NCBI GenBank assembly: GCA_041686355.1
Contig: JAWLDZ010000041.1
Span: 1-21,154, forward strand
DNA: 21,154 nucleotides
Origin: DSBN01 sp041686355
GTDB taxonomy: Bacteria; Spirochaetota; Spirochaetia; DSM-16054; Sediminispirochaetaceae
Direction: 5' to 3'
In this document: in pieces, positions 7,480 to 14,749 of the stretch
Position numbering within the stretch: the first letter of the stretch is position 1
How the letters are laid out: each line of letters begins with the position of its first letter
Translations under genes and position numbers: made by a program
Notes under the pieces: model-generated
What the model was told of the DNA's origin: nothing
Seen by the model: the letters and a program-made list of their open reading frames with translations, nothing else
The model's database searches: none

Positions 7480-9204
7480 ATGAATTTACAGAGATTTTTT
7501 CACTTTTTTAGCAAAAAAACATTATTTTTTATATACATCGTCGTTAATATACTACTGCTGTCACAATTTCCGTTCATCCATAGCGACGAAAGCTGGCTGA
7601 GTGGTTTAACCCGCCACATTATGTCGGCTGCTGCCGCCGGAGAGCCCGCCTTTTTGGGGCTCACCGAGCCCTTTTTCGACCTCCTGCCCCGGTTTCCTCA
7701 TTTTATAAAAATGCTCTTTCATGCGTTGCAGTGGCCCTTTCCGGCAGTTCTCGGCTACACCCCCTTAGCACCCCGCCTCCTGTCTCTATCCGCCGCCTGC
7801 CTGGCCCTGCTGTTCTTCCACCGGACGGTAGGAGCCCTTGCCCGGGGCAGCGAGCCTGCCCCCAGCTTCGGCCGTAGTCTTTCCAGCGGCCGGCTCTCAA
7901 TAAGCTTTGGGACAGTTTCCCTGCTGGCCCTGGACATCCAGTTTATCTACGCCGCCCACTTCGGCCGCCAGGAGATTCTGCTGATGGCCGCCCTGACCGC
8001 CGCCTTGTGGCTCTACCTCCGCAGCGAGCAGACGGCGGTAGACGGTCAATTCGGTATGGGCCACCGGGGAGCGGCCATGGTCATCGGCCTGAGCATCGGG
8101 ATCCACCCCAACGCCTTTCTCATCTCCCTGCCCATCGGCGCCTTCCTGCTGGTTGATTTAGTTATTGCCCTGGTACGCGCCGCGGCAGCCGGCGGCCCCT
8201 GGAGCCGGGTTGGCCAGGTCCTGCGCCACGGCCTCGAGTACGCGGGCATCCTGGCAGCCTGGGCGGGGCTGTACGTGGGCCTCAGTTATCTGCTGGACCC
8301 CCAGTTTTTAAGCCACTACGCCGCCTTCGGCGACCGGGTGGGGGTGGCGGAACCGCTCTACATCAAGGCCTTCCGCTTTCCCGACTTCTATCAGAAACTG
8401 TACTACCGCATCAGCGGCACCTACTATACTCCGGCTATCCAGCTGCAGTTCTTTCTGTTCGGCGCCGCTCTGGTCGCCGCCCCGATAACCGCCCTGCTGT
8501 ACCGGGGCCCGAGCGCCCTGCTCCGCCGCCGCCTAATCCAGCTGCCCGCGGCGCTGCTGCTGCTGAACATCGGCACCCTGGTCCTGGGAAAGTACAGCCA
8601 GCCGAGCATTGTGCTCCACTTTCCCCTGTACTACCTGCTGATAGCCACCCTGCTTTTAGCCTGGACCGGCCGCACAGGGCGGCCCTTGCTTTTCCGAAGC
8701 CTGGTGCTCTGGGCCCTGTTGGCCGCCACCGCAGCCAACAGCGGCTACAACATCGCCCAGGAGCTGCACCTGCTGTCCCCAAAACCGCGGGAGTACTACG
8801 AGACCTATACGCAATACGGGCATAAGCTTCACAGCTTTGTCCCGCCCGATGCAACCGTACTGGCCAACCTCAACGCCGAGTACCACTTCGACCACGGCCG
8901 TCTCTACGACTACCGCAACCTTGCGTATCTGGATGAAGCGAGGCTCAGCTTTGACGAGTATATTGAGAAAAACAATATCGAATACATTGTGTATCCCGAG
9001 GAGATGGACCTGATCTACAACCGCCGACCGATGTGGAACATTCTGTACGGCAACGTGGCCGGCTATTACGATGAGATGCAGCAGTTTTTGGGCCGGCAGT
9101 GTACCGAGGTCGGGCACTTTGAATCGCCGATTTACGGCATGCGCATTACCCGCTACATGGGCCGCCGGCCGTGGAAGGTTACGGTGTACAGGGTTAATAA
9201 CTAA
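7480..9204 (+). CDS. GT-C fold membrane glycosyltransferase (GT39/ArnT-like)
   Basis: This 574-residue multi-pass membrane protein has about ten hydrophobic segments in residues 13 to about 425, then a soluble C-terminal domain of about 140 residues. The first loop after TM1 contains HSDESW (Asp36-Glu37), the acidic pair typical of GT-C transferases that use lipid-linked sugars (PMT/ArnT/GT39 families). The C-terminal part has PPDATVLANLNAEYHFD and EYIVYPEEMD, commonly seen in prokaryotic GT39-type proteins. It probably transfers a sugar from a polyprenyl-phosphate donor to a cell-surface acceptor; the acceptor is unknown. TTG at 7477 or ATG at 7480 could start it. Neither has a clear Shine-Dalgarno, and a leaderless or weakly translated mRNA is possible. 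The first 60 bp are AT-rich whereas the body is GC-rich. A decayed copy of its 3' end lies at 9857-9961. Confidence 0.78.
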   Translation: MNLQRFFHFFSKKTLFFIYIVVNILLLSQFPFIHSDESWLSGLTRHIMSAAAAGEPAFLGLTEPFFDLLPRFPHFIKMLFHALQWPFPAVLGYTPLAPRLLSLSAACLALLFFHRTVGALARGSEPAPSFGRSLSSGRLSISFGTVSLLALDIQFIYAAHFGRQEILLMAALTAALWLYLRSEQTAVDGQFGMGHRGAAMVIGLSIGIHPNAFLISLPIGAFLLVDLVIALVRAAAAGGPWSRVGQVLRHGLEYAGILAAWAGLYVGLSYLLDPQFLSHYAAFGDRVGVAEPLYIKAFRFPDFYQKLYYRISGTYYTPAIQLQFFLFGAALVAAPITALLYRGPSALLRRRLIQLPAALLLLNIGTLVLGKYSQPSIVLHFPLYYLLIATLLLAWTGRTGRPLLFRSLVLWALLAATAANSGYNIAQELHLLSPKPREYYETYTQYGHKLHSFVPPDATVLANLNAEYHFDHGRLYDYRNLAYLDEARLSFDEYIEKNNIEYIVYPEEMDLIYNRRPMWNILYGNVAGYYDEMQQFLGRQCTEVGHFESPIYGMRITRYMGRRPWKVTVYRVNN

Positions 9205-9300
9205 TACAATCTGAAATGAACACAAAATGCAGAATACCTTCCGCCCGTAAGACTATCTGTAGATAAGTTTGCTTCCAAATGAGTCGATATATAGAACAAG

Positions 9301-9822
9301 ATGTTCAACCAAGAAGCCAGTGAGAAGACCTCAGGAAAAAAACAGCGCCACCATAATTTGCGAAAAGGCGTGTTTACAGGCTTGCTGCTTTTCCTCTTTC
9401 TCAGCTCCGTTCCCCCTTTCGATGCATCTGCCAATGAAGAATTCGGGAACGACGGGAAGGTGAGCGGAGAGTCTACCAGACTACTGCCCGCCTCCGAGCC
9501 GTTTACCCTTAACCTCTACGATGCGCAGATGGCCGAGGCCCTCCTCTGGAGAGTCGGAATGGTGGAGGTACGCACCGGCGCCAACTCAACCCGCCTCATA
9601 AGGGTAAAAAAAGTGAGAATAGAGTACGTTGCAAAATATCCCGAACTACCTGAACCGTTTCAAAAGCGTTTCGACATCCGCCTGAATGGGCAAGCCCTCG
9701 AATGGAACAAGACCTACATTGAATACGACTTCAGAATGGTCAATATGCGAATGCTCTTTACCTATCGAAACGAACGGCCGGTACCGAATGTACCGTATTA
9801 TCTGGACGAATCAGGCCCTTGA
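9301..9822 (+). CDS. Secreted or membrane-anchored protein of unknown function
   Basis: This 173-residue protein matches no family I recognise. A long charged N-terminal stretch (about 23 residues, rich in K, R and H) precedes a hydrophobic core (GVFTGLLLFLFLSSVPPF) and a likely cleavage site near DASA (about residue 44), so the product is exported or N-terminally anchored. The mature part has alternating hydrophobic residues suggesting beta strands (LIRVKKVRIEYVAKY, FDIRLNGQALEW). No cysteine occurs after the signal region. The ATG lacks a clear Shine-Dalgarno. The gene sits 96 nt downstream of the glycosyltransferase gene. Its stop codon TGA (9820-9822) forms the first bases of the 34-bp repeat, so the last residues could be a product of the recombination event inferred there. 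Confidence 0.6.
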   Translation: MFNQEASEKTSGKKQRHHNLRKGVFTGLLLFLFLSSVPPFDASANEEFGNDGKVSGESTRLLPASEPFTLNLYDAQMAEALLWRVGMVEVRTGANSTRLIRVKKVRIEYVAKYPELPEPFQKRFDIRLNGQALEWNKTYIEYDFRMVNMRMLFTYRNERPVPNVPYYLDESGP

Positions 9823-9853
9823 AAAACATAATTCCTTAAACCAGCAACTTTCT
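9820..9853 (+). repeat. 34-bp direct repeat, left copy
   Basis: The 34 bases beginning TGAAAAACATAATTCC and ending CAGCAACTTTCT are identical to 19365-19398, in the same orientation. The left copy begins in the stop codon of the 173-residue protein gene. Identity ends at 9853, with only scattered matches beyond. A glycosyltransferase gene fragment begins only 4 nt further right. The two copies enclose the whole GH3, regulator and transporter block. They are candidate attachment sites or a recombination scar; no integrase gene is seen. Confidence 0.85.
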
Positions 9854-9856
9854 ACC

Positions 9857-9961
9857 GGGCCGGCGGTGAACCGAGTTAGGATGCTTTGGATCGCTCATTT
9901 CTGGAATGCGCATTACCCGCTACATGGACCGCCGGCCATGGAAGGTTACGGTGTACAGGGT
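9857..9961 (+). pseudogene. Decayed 3' end of a second glycosyltransferase gene
   Basis: These 105 bp align without gaps to 9090-9194, the 3' end of the GT39-like gene, with about 90 of 105 bases identical by hand count. The matching frame reads TELGCFGSLISGMRITRY and continues MDRRPWKVTVYRV, against TEVGHFESPIYGMRITRY then MGRRPWKVTVYRV in the intact gene. The first codons contain a stop (TGA at 9867-9869 where the intact gene has TGT), and no upstream part of a glycosyltransferase is present. After the homology the frame runs on to TAG at 10014-10016. It is therefore a remnant of a paralogous gene whose body was lost or left elsewhere. It begins 4 nt after the left 34-bp repeat. Confidence 0.85.
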
Positions 9962-10024
9962 AAAAAAAATAATCATGATGCATAGTGACTCTAACCACGG
10001 GAAATTGCAAACATAGACGCCACG

Positions 10025-12208
10025 TTACAACACGGAAAACCTAACCGCCCGCAGGTCTCTTTTCCGGGAGGAGGGGCCGACCAGCAGTTCGAATTCTCCC
10101 GGCTCCACCACCCGCTCTCCTGCAGCATTCACCATGGAGCAGTCCTGCACCGGAATCTCCAGTTCCACCGTCTTGGTTTTCCTCGGCTCCAGATCTACCC
10201 GTACGAAGGTCTTTAATTCCATCTGTACCCAGGTAGCGGAAGTCACCAGATCGGACACATAGGCCTGGACGATTTCCGTTCCCTTCATCGCTCCGCTATT
10301 CGTGATGGAGACGGAGGCCCGTACCGAGTCGTGACGGGTGAGATTCTTTTCTTCGAGCACGAGTTCTCCGTAGTCAAAGCTCGTATAGGAATACCCTTCT
10401 CCGAAAGCATAGAGGGGTTCCTGACTCAGGTCGGCGTAGCTGTCTCCGTGCTGGCCGCGGACCTGCGAGTAAAAAACAGGCTGCTGTCCGACATGGTAGG
10501 GAAAGGAGATAGTCAGCTTGCCCGTAAAGTTGCAGTCGCCGAACAGCAGCTCAGCCAAAGCGGTGCCGCCGAGCATCCCCGGGTTGAACAGTTCAATCAC
10601 CGCTGCTGCTTCATACACCGCTTTGGGGAGGACCAGTGGTTTCGAATTGATCAAGACGACAACCAGCTCCTTTCCGGTTTTCCGCAGTTTTTTTTGCAGG
10701 GCTTCCACCAGCTCTATCTGGCCACCCTGCAACTCCAGAGTGGCCGTACTTTTCGTCTCCCCCACAAGATGGTGCTGGTCCCCCAGCACAAGAACAACGA
10801 CGTCTGCCCTTTCTGCTATGCCCACCGCCTCTTCTATCTTTTCAACTGTATGCGCTGCATCCGCCTCTATGCTGCAGCCCGGGCTGTACAGCACTTCCCC
10901 GCCGAACCGCTGCCTTATGCCGTCAAGAACGCTCACCACAGACTCACGCGGGTGGGTTTCATCGCCCCCGGTCTGCCCTGTGCCGAGGGACCAGTCCCCT
11001 AACTGGGCAAAAGCATTGTCTGCATTGGGGCCGATCACCGCGATGGTAGAAAGCTTCTGTTCCTTCATGGGAAGGACTCCGGTGTTCCGCAGAAGCACGG
11101 CGGACTGTCGGGCCAGTTCAAGCGCCGCCTGCCGGTGCTCCGGAATTCCCTTCATAGCTTCCGCCGCAGGAATATCCGGATAACGTCTGTCCTCGAAGAG
11201 GCCCAGCTTGAACTTTACTCGAAGCACCCTTCTGACCGCCTGGTCAAGCAGTTCTTCATCAAGAAGCCCCTCTTCGAGTGCATCAAGGGCGCCCTGAAAA
11301 AACTCCGGTGTAGCCATCATCATGTCGTTCCCGCAGCCGAGGGCTAAAGCGGCGGCCCGGGTATAATCTTCACAAATTTTTTGCCCTGTTACTAAAGTGC
11401 CGACATTATCCCAATCGGTCACCAGTATTCCTTCGAACCCCCATTCCTCCCGCAGTACATCCCGAAGGAGCCATGCATTTGCAGTTGAGGGAAGCCCTTC
11501 GATGGATTGGTACCCGGTCATGAAGGATCCCGCCCCTGCTTTTACGGCTTCGGCAAAGGGCGGCAGAAAGTATGAACGCAGTTTGCGGCGGGAGAGGTCC
11601 GCCTCTGAGGCATCGCGCCCCCCCTGGGTTTCAGAATAGCCTGCGTAGTGTTTTGCGGTAGCAAGCACACTGTCGGGGTCCGACAGGTCCTCCCCCTGAT
11701 ATCCTTCGATCATCGCTTTGGCAAATCGACCGATCAGGTAGGGATCTTCACCGAAGGTCTCGCCTATTCTCCCCCACCGCAGATCTCTCGCCAGGCACAA
11801 TACGGGTGAAAAGGTCCAGTGAATGCCGGTGTTCCGCATCTCCTTCGCTGTAATGCGGGCGCATTTTTTTATCAGCTCCTCATTCCACGAACAGGCCATG
11901 GCGATTTGCGTGGGAAAAATTGTGGCCCCCTTCCAGAAGGAATGGCCGTGTATGGCATCGATCCCCAGAATCACAGGGATCCCCAGCCTGTCCTTTTCCG
12001 ATAGTTCTATCGCCTGGGCGGTCTCTTCTGCCAGAAGATGCAGAAATGATCCCGGGTGCTTCATTTTGTATTCCCTCTCTATATCCACCCTGCCGTCAAG
12101 CTGCAGAAGTTGTCCCACCTTCTCTTCTCTGGTCATCCTTTGCAGTAAATCCTCCACCCTCTCCTCTGCCGGCCGGTCAGGGTCCTTATACACGAGTTTT
12201 TCCTTCAT
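10025..12208 (-). CDS. Glycoside hydrolase family 3 beta-glycosidase (cytoplasmic)
   Basis: This 727-residue enzyme of the beta-glucosidase/beta-xylosidase GH3 family has no signal peptide, so it should act on imported oligosaccharides. The N-terminal barrel (about 1-330) carries GIDAIHGHSFWKGATIFP (82-99), RWGRIGETFGEDPYL (144-158), KHYAGY (186-191) and the nucleophile Asp265 in LVTDWDNVG. The alpha/beta sandwich domain (about 380-575) includes LVGETKSTATLEL (481-493), where Glu484 is the likely acid/base. A fibronectin-III-like domain closes the protein (about 635-720). The start ATG lies 2 nt after the response regulator stop, with AAGGAG inside that gene's end, so it is the last gene of the - strand operon. 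Substrate specificity (gluco-, xylo- or other) cannot be read from sequence by eye. Confidence 0.92.
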   Translation of the reverse strand: MKEKLVYKDPDRPAEERVEDLLQRMTREEKVGQLLQLDGRVDIEREYKMKHPGSFLHLLAEETAQAIELSEKDRLGIPVILGIDAIHGHSFWKGATIFPTQIAMACSWNEELIKKCARITAKEMRNTGIHWTFSPVLCLARDLRWGRIGETFGEDPYLIGRFAKAMIEGYQGEDLSDPDSVLATAKHYAGYSETQGGRDASEADLSRRKLRSYFLPPFAEAVKAGAGSFMTGYQSIEGLPSTANAWLLRDVLREEWGFEGILVTDWDNVGTLVTGQKICEDYTRAAALALGCGNDMMMATPEFFQGALDALEEGLLDEELLDQAVRRVLRVKFKLGLFEDRRYPDIPAAEAMKGIPEHRQAALELARQSAVLLRNTGVLPMKEQKLSTIAVIGPNADNAFAQLGDWSLGTGQTGGDETHPRESVVSVLDGIRQRFGGEVLYSPGCSIEADAAHTVEKIEEAVGIAERADVVVLVLGDQHHLVGETKSTATLELQGGQIELVEALQKKLRKTGKELVVVLINSKPLVLPKAVYEAAAVIELFNPGMLGGTALAELLFGDCNFTGKLTISFPYHVGQQPVFYSQVRGQHGDSYADLSQEPLYAFGEGYSYTSFDYGELVLEEKNLTRHDSVRASVSITNSGAMKGTEIVQAYVSDLVTSATWVQMELKTFVRVDLEPRKTKTVELEIPVQDCSMVNAAGERVVEPGEFELLVGPSSRKRDLRAVRFSVL

Positions 12209-12210
12209 TC

Positions 12211-13017
12211 TCAGCTCCTTGTTGTCTTTTTTTCCCGGTACTCCTGTGGAGTCACATGTATATGCTTTTTAAAAACACGTGAAAAATAATTCGGGTCCTG
12301 AAACCCCGTTATATGGGCAATATCACTTATGGCGAGGTCCTGCTGCTCCCGCAGTAGATGCGCCGCCTGTTCAATTCTCAGGTCCTGCAGGTATTGATTA
12401 AAACCGATCCCCATCTCCTTTTTAAATATTTCAGAAAAATATGCACAATTGATGAGTACCTCATCGCAGACACTGGTAAGGCTGATAGGCTCGGAAAAAT
12501 GTTTGTGTATATATTTTAGGGCTTTCCTGATTTTATCATTTTTAATTTCCGAAAATTCGTCTGAATCAAGTTGCACAAAATCTGCTGTAAGCCGTTTCAC
12601 CTTTCTCTGCAGGTTGTTTTTTTCGATGGCCTGCTGATTCCTCTTATTCAGGTTCCCCACTGCTTTAGCTATAGCCTTGTGCAGCTCAGCCTCTTCTAAC
12701 GGTTTCAGGAGAAAGTCGGTCACCCCCAGTTTGATCGCTTTTTGAGCGTATTCGAAATTATCGTATCCAGAGACAATGATGATCTCGGACTGTGGCAGGG
12801 TGGTTTTTATCTTCTGTATCAAATCGAGTCCCGATAAGAAGGGCATCCGTATATCGGTGATCACAATATGAGGTCGATACTTTTTCAACAGCTCAACGCC
12901 CTCTTCGCCGTCTTCGGCTTCACCGATTATTTTTATTGGAAACTGCTTCGTGGGCATCAACCTGATAATCAGCTTTCGTATCCATTTTTCATCATCTATT
13001 ATCACTACGTTACACAT
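12211..13017 (-). CDS. AraC-type response regulator (YesN-like)
   Basis: This 268-residue transcription factor starts with a CheY-like receiver (1 to about 120) that has acidic residues Asp8/Asp9, phospho-acceptor Asp55 in VITDIRMP, and Lys105 in LLKP. After a coiled linker rich in K, N and Q, an AraC/XylS domain with two helix-turn-helix motifs follows (about 165-265). The second motif ends in the family signature ISDIAHITGFQDPNYFSRVFKK then THVTP-type residues. The ATG follows the kinase stop by 1 nt, and GGAG (complement of 13025-13028) precedes it. It is expected to be phosphorylated by the adjacent YesM-type kinase and to activate the divergent sugar importer operon, its own operon, or both. 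No binding site was identified with confidence. Confidence 0.93.
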   Translation of the reverse strand: MCNVVIIDDEKWIRKLIIRLMPTKQFPIKIIGEAEDGEEGVELLKKYRPHIVITDIRMPFLSGLDLIQKIKTTLPQSEIIIVSGYDNFEYAQKAIKLGVTDFLLKPLEEAELHKAIAKAVGNLNKRNQQAIEKNNLQRKVKRLTADFVQLDSDEFSEIKNDKIRKALKYIHKHFSEPISLTSVCDEVLINCAYFSEIFKKEMGIGFNQYLQDLRIEQAAHLLREQQDLAISDIAHITGFQDPNYFSRVFKKHIHVTPQEYREKKTTRS

Positions 13018-13018
13018 C

Positions 13019-14749
13019 TCACTGCTCCAATTGAAAGGGAACCTTAACGCTCACTTCCGTCCATTTCGTATAATCACTCTCCAGGAAGAGACCGTATTGA
13101 GCGCCGTACAGCAGTTTCAGGCGGAGGTTTACATTATCAAGTCCGTGGGCCCTTTTCATCTCATTGATACCGGTTTCTCTATCGAAGGATTCCTGAATAG
13201 ATCTCAGTCGCTCCGCTTCGATGCCGGGACCGTTGTCATAAATTCTTATGTAGAGACTGTCCAGCTTTTTTTCAGCCGATATCTTCAGCAGGCCACCCCT
13301 TCCGCGCAATTCAAGACCGTATTTGAAGGCATTTTCAACAATAGGCTGCAGGACAAACCTTGTAATTTCAACCGATTTTACCTCTTCGGGAATATCAAAC
13401 TCCACGTGTATCCGGTTGCCGAACCGATACTCCTGAATCTTCAGGTAGTCAAAAATATACTCAAGTTCATCATCAAGGTTGGTAAATTCCTTCAAGTTTC
13501 CGACATTATACCGAAAGAGCCGCGATAATGATAAAGTCATCTCGGATATATCGTGGTTGTCATATTCCAGTGCTATACTCCGTATCACATCGAGGGTGTT
13601 GTACAAAAAATGAGGATTGATCTTTGCCTGCAGAGCCTGGAGCTTCGCCTCGGAGGTCTCCTTTTCCTTGTGCACTATCGTTTCTATCAGATGATCAACG
13701 CTCGAGACCATCTTTCTGAACCTGTCTATCAGGTACCCCAGTTCCTTATAATCTGTTTCCGGATATTTTAGTTTAAAGTCCCCCTGTTCTACCTGTTTCA
13801 GGCTGAGGTACAGCTCATGGAGAGGAGAGGTAATCCTTCTGGAGAACATCAGGGCCGAGATAAATGCAAATATGGAAATCAGTGTAATTACCACTATCAT
13901 TCCAAGAATTGCGGAGTAGAATTTGTGTGCAACCTGCTCCTGACTGATCAAACCATAGAGATAGAGATGGTCCCGCCTGATTTCACTTTCATAGAGTTCG
14001 GCGGCCCCTCGCTGTTTTTCGCTCATTGCAGAGAAGACCTCGTTTTCCAGCAGAATCGATTCGCTGAGGGTATTGTAGATATACATCGGAATCTGCTCAT
14101 CCGCCTCCATCGATTCAATGAAGTCCTCGAAGGCTGAAAAATTGACATCCACCTGCAGTACCACTTCTCTGTTCCAGGAACCCGGCAAAACAAATTTCTT
14201 TATCGATGTAACAACCGAATCATAGGTATCGCGGGGAAGCCCCACATTGTAGTCCGCCGGATGGGGGCCGAAAATAAGTTCCTCCCCCTCAGACGCCCTG
14301 CCTATGGTGATCCATGGTTTTTCAAGGAGCAGTGTACTGTTCATGCTCAAACGCGAGCTGATTACATTATCAGCCCCGTACAGGAGGTAAATGCCGTTTA
14401 TATACGTATTGGACTGGGCCAGGGTATGCAAAAACTGCATTACATCTCTCAGCACCAAGACCTCCTCTCTGTCCAGTTTTTTTTCCAGGCCTGAAGGAAG
14501 CCTTTTCGTCATGATTCTTCCTATAACCGAACGCTGAATAGTTTCAATGCTGGAAAAAATATGCTCGATGCGCAATTTTGCCTGCCCGATTATGACTTCC
14601 TGGTAGGCACGGACATCGGTATCGATGACCTTTTTTACGCTGTAAGTGTAGATGGCTGTGATGGAGAGTGCCGGAACCATAATCGATAAAAGAAGTAATA
14701 TGAGCAGGTCCTTTCTAATCGTACGTCTGTTTTCAGGCTTTTTATTCAT
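13019..14749 (-). CDS. YesM-type sensor histidine kinase
   Basis: This 576-residue membrane kinase has TM1 (about 14-34), an extracytoplasmic sensor region of about 245 residues (likely a Cache-type fold), TM2 (about 281-303), and a HAMP linker with RRITSPLHEL and a VEQGDF segment (about 304-355). The His_kinase domain has KINPHFLYNTLD (376-387) with phospho-acceptor His380. The HATPase domain has the N-box VENAFKYG (471-478), DNGPGI (505-510) and GLDNV (536-540). The length and domain order are typical of the family. Its ATG overlaps the end of the anchored binding protein gene by 8 nt (ATGAATAA, 14742-14749), and its stop is 1 nt from the regulator start. That tight coupling suggests stoichiometric production of binding protein, kinase and regulator for sensing an extracellular sugar. 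Confidence 0.94.
   Translation of the reverse strand: MNKKPENRRTIRKDLLILLLLSIMVPALSITAIYTYSVKKVIDTDVRAYQEVIIGQAKLRIEHIFSSIETIQRSVIGRIMTKRLPSGLEKKLDREEVLVLRDVMQFLHTLAQSNTYINGIYLLYGADNVISSRLSMNSTLLLEKPWITIGRASEGEELIFGPHPADYNVGLPRDTYDSVVTSIKKFVLPGSWNREVVLQVDVNFSAFEDFIESMEADEQIPMYIYNTLSESILLENEVFSAMSEKQRGAAELYESEIRRDHLYLYGLISQEQVAHKFYSAILGMIVVITLISIFAFISALMFSRRITSPLHELYLSLKQVEQGDFKLKYPETDYKELGYLIDRFRKMVSSVDHLIETIVHKEKETSEAKLQALQAKINPHFLYNTLDVIRSIALEYDNHDISEMTLSLSRLFRYNVGNLKEFTNLDDELEYIFDYLKIQEYRFGNRIHVEFDIPEEVKSVEITRFVLQPIVENAFKYGLELRGRGGLLKISAEKKLDSLYIRIYDNGPGIEAERLRSIQESFDRETGINEMKRAHGLDNVNLRLKLLYGAQYGLFLESDYTKWTEVSVKVPFQLEQ

Noticed and set aside
9820..9885. Integron attC-like site (GTTAGG at 9875-9880, near the 34-bp repeat)
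   Set aside because: No paired inverted core sites with the expected consensus, no cassette array and no integrase are seen; the GTTAGG lies in the glycosyltransferase remnant.
9686..9985. 99-codon + strand frame across the repeat and the glycosyltransferase remnant
   Set aside because: It overlaps the 173-residue gene out of frame, and reads the remnant in a frame shifted from its homologue, so it is not coding.
9962..10024. Terminator for the GH3 gene on the - strand (T-run, complement of 9962-9969)
   Set aside because: The T-run is present but only weak 3-5-bp stems can be drawn before it, so the call is not supportable by eye.
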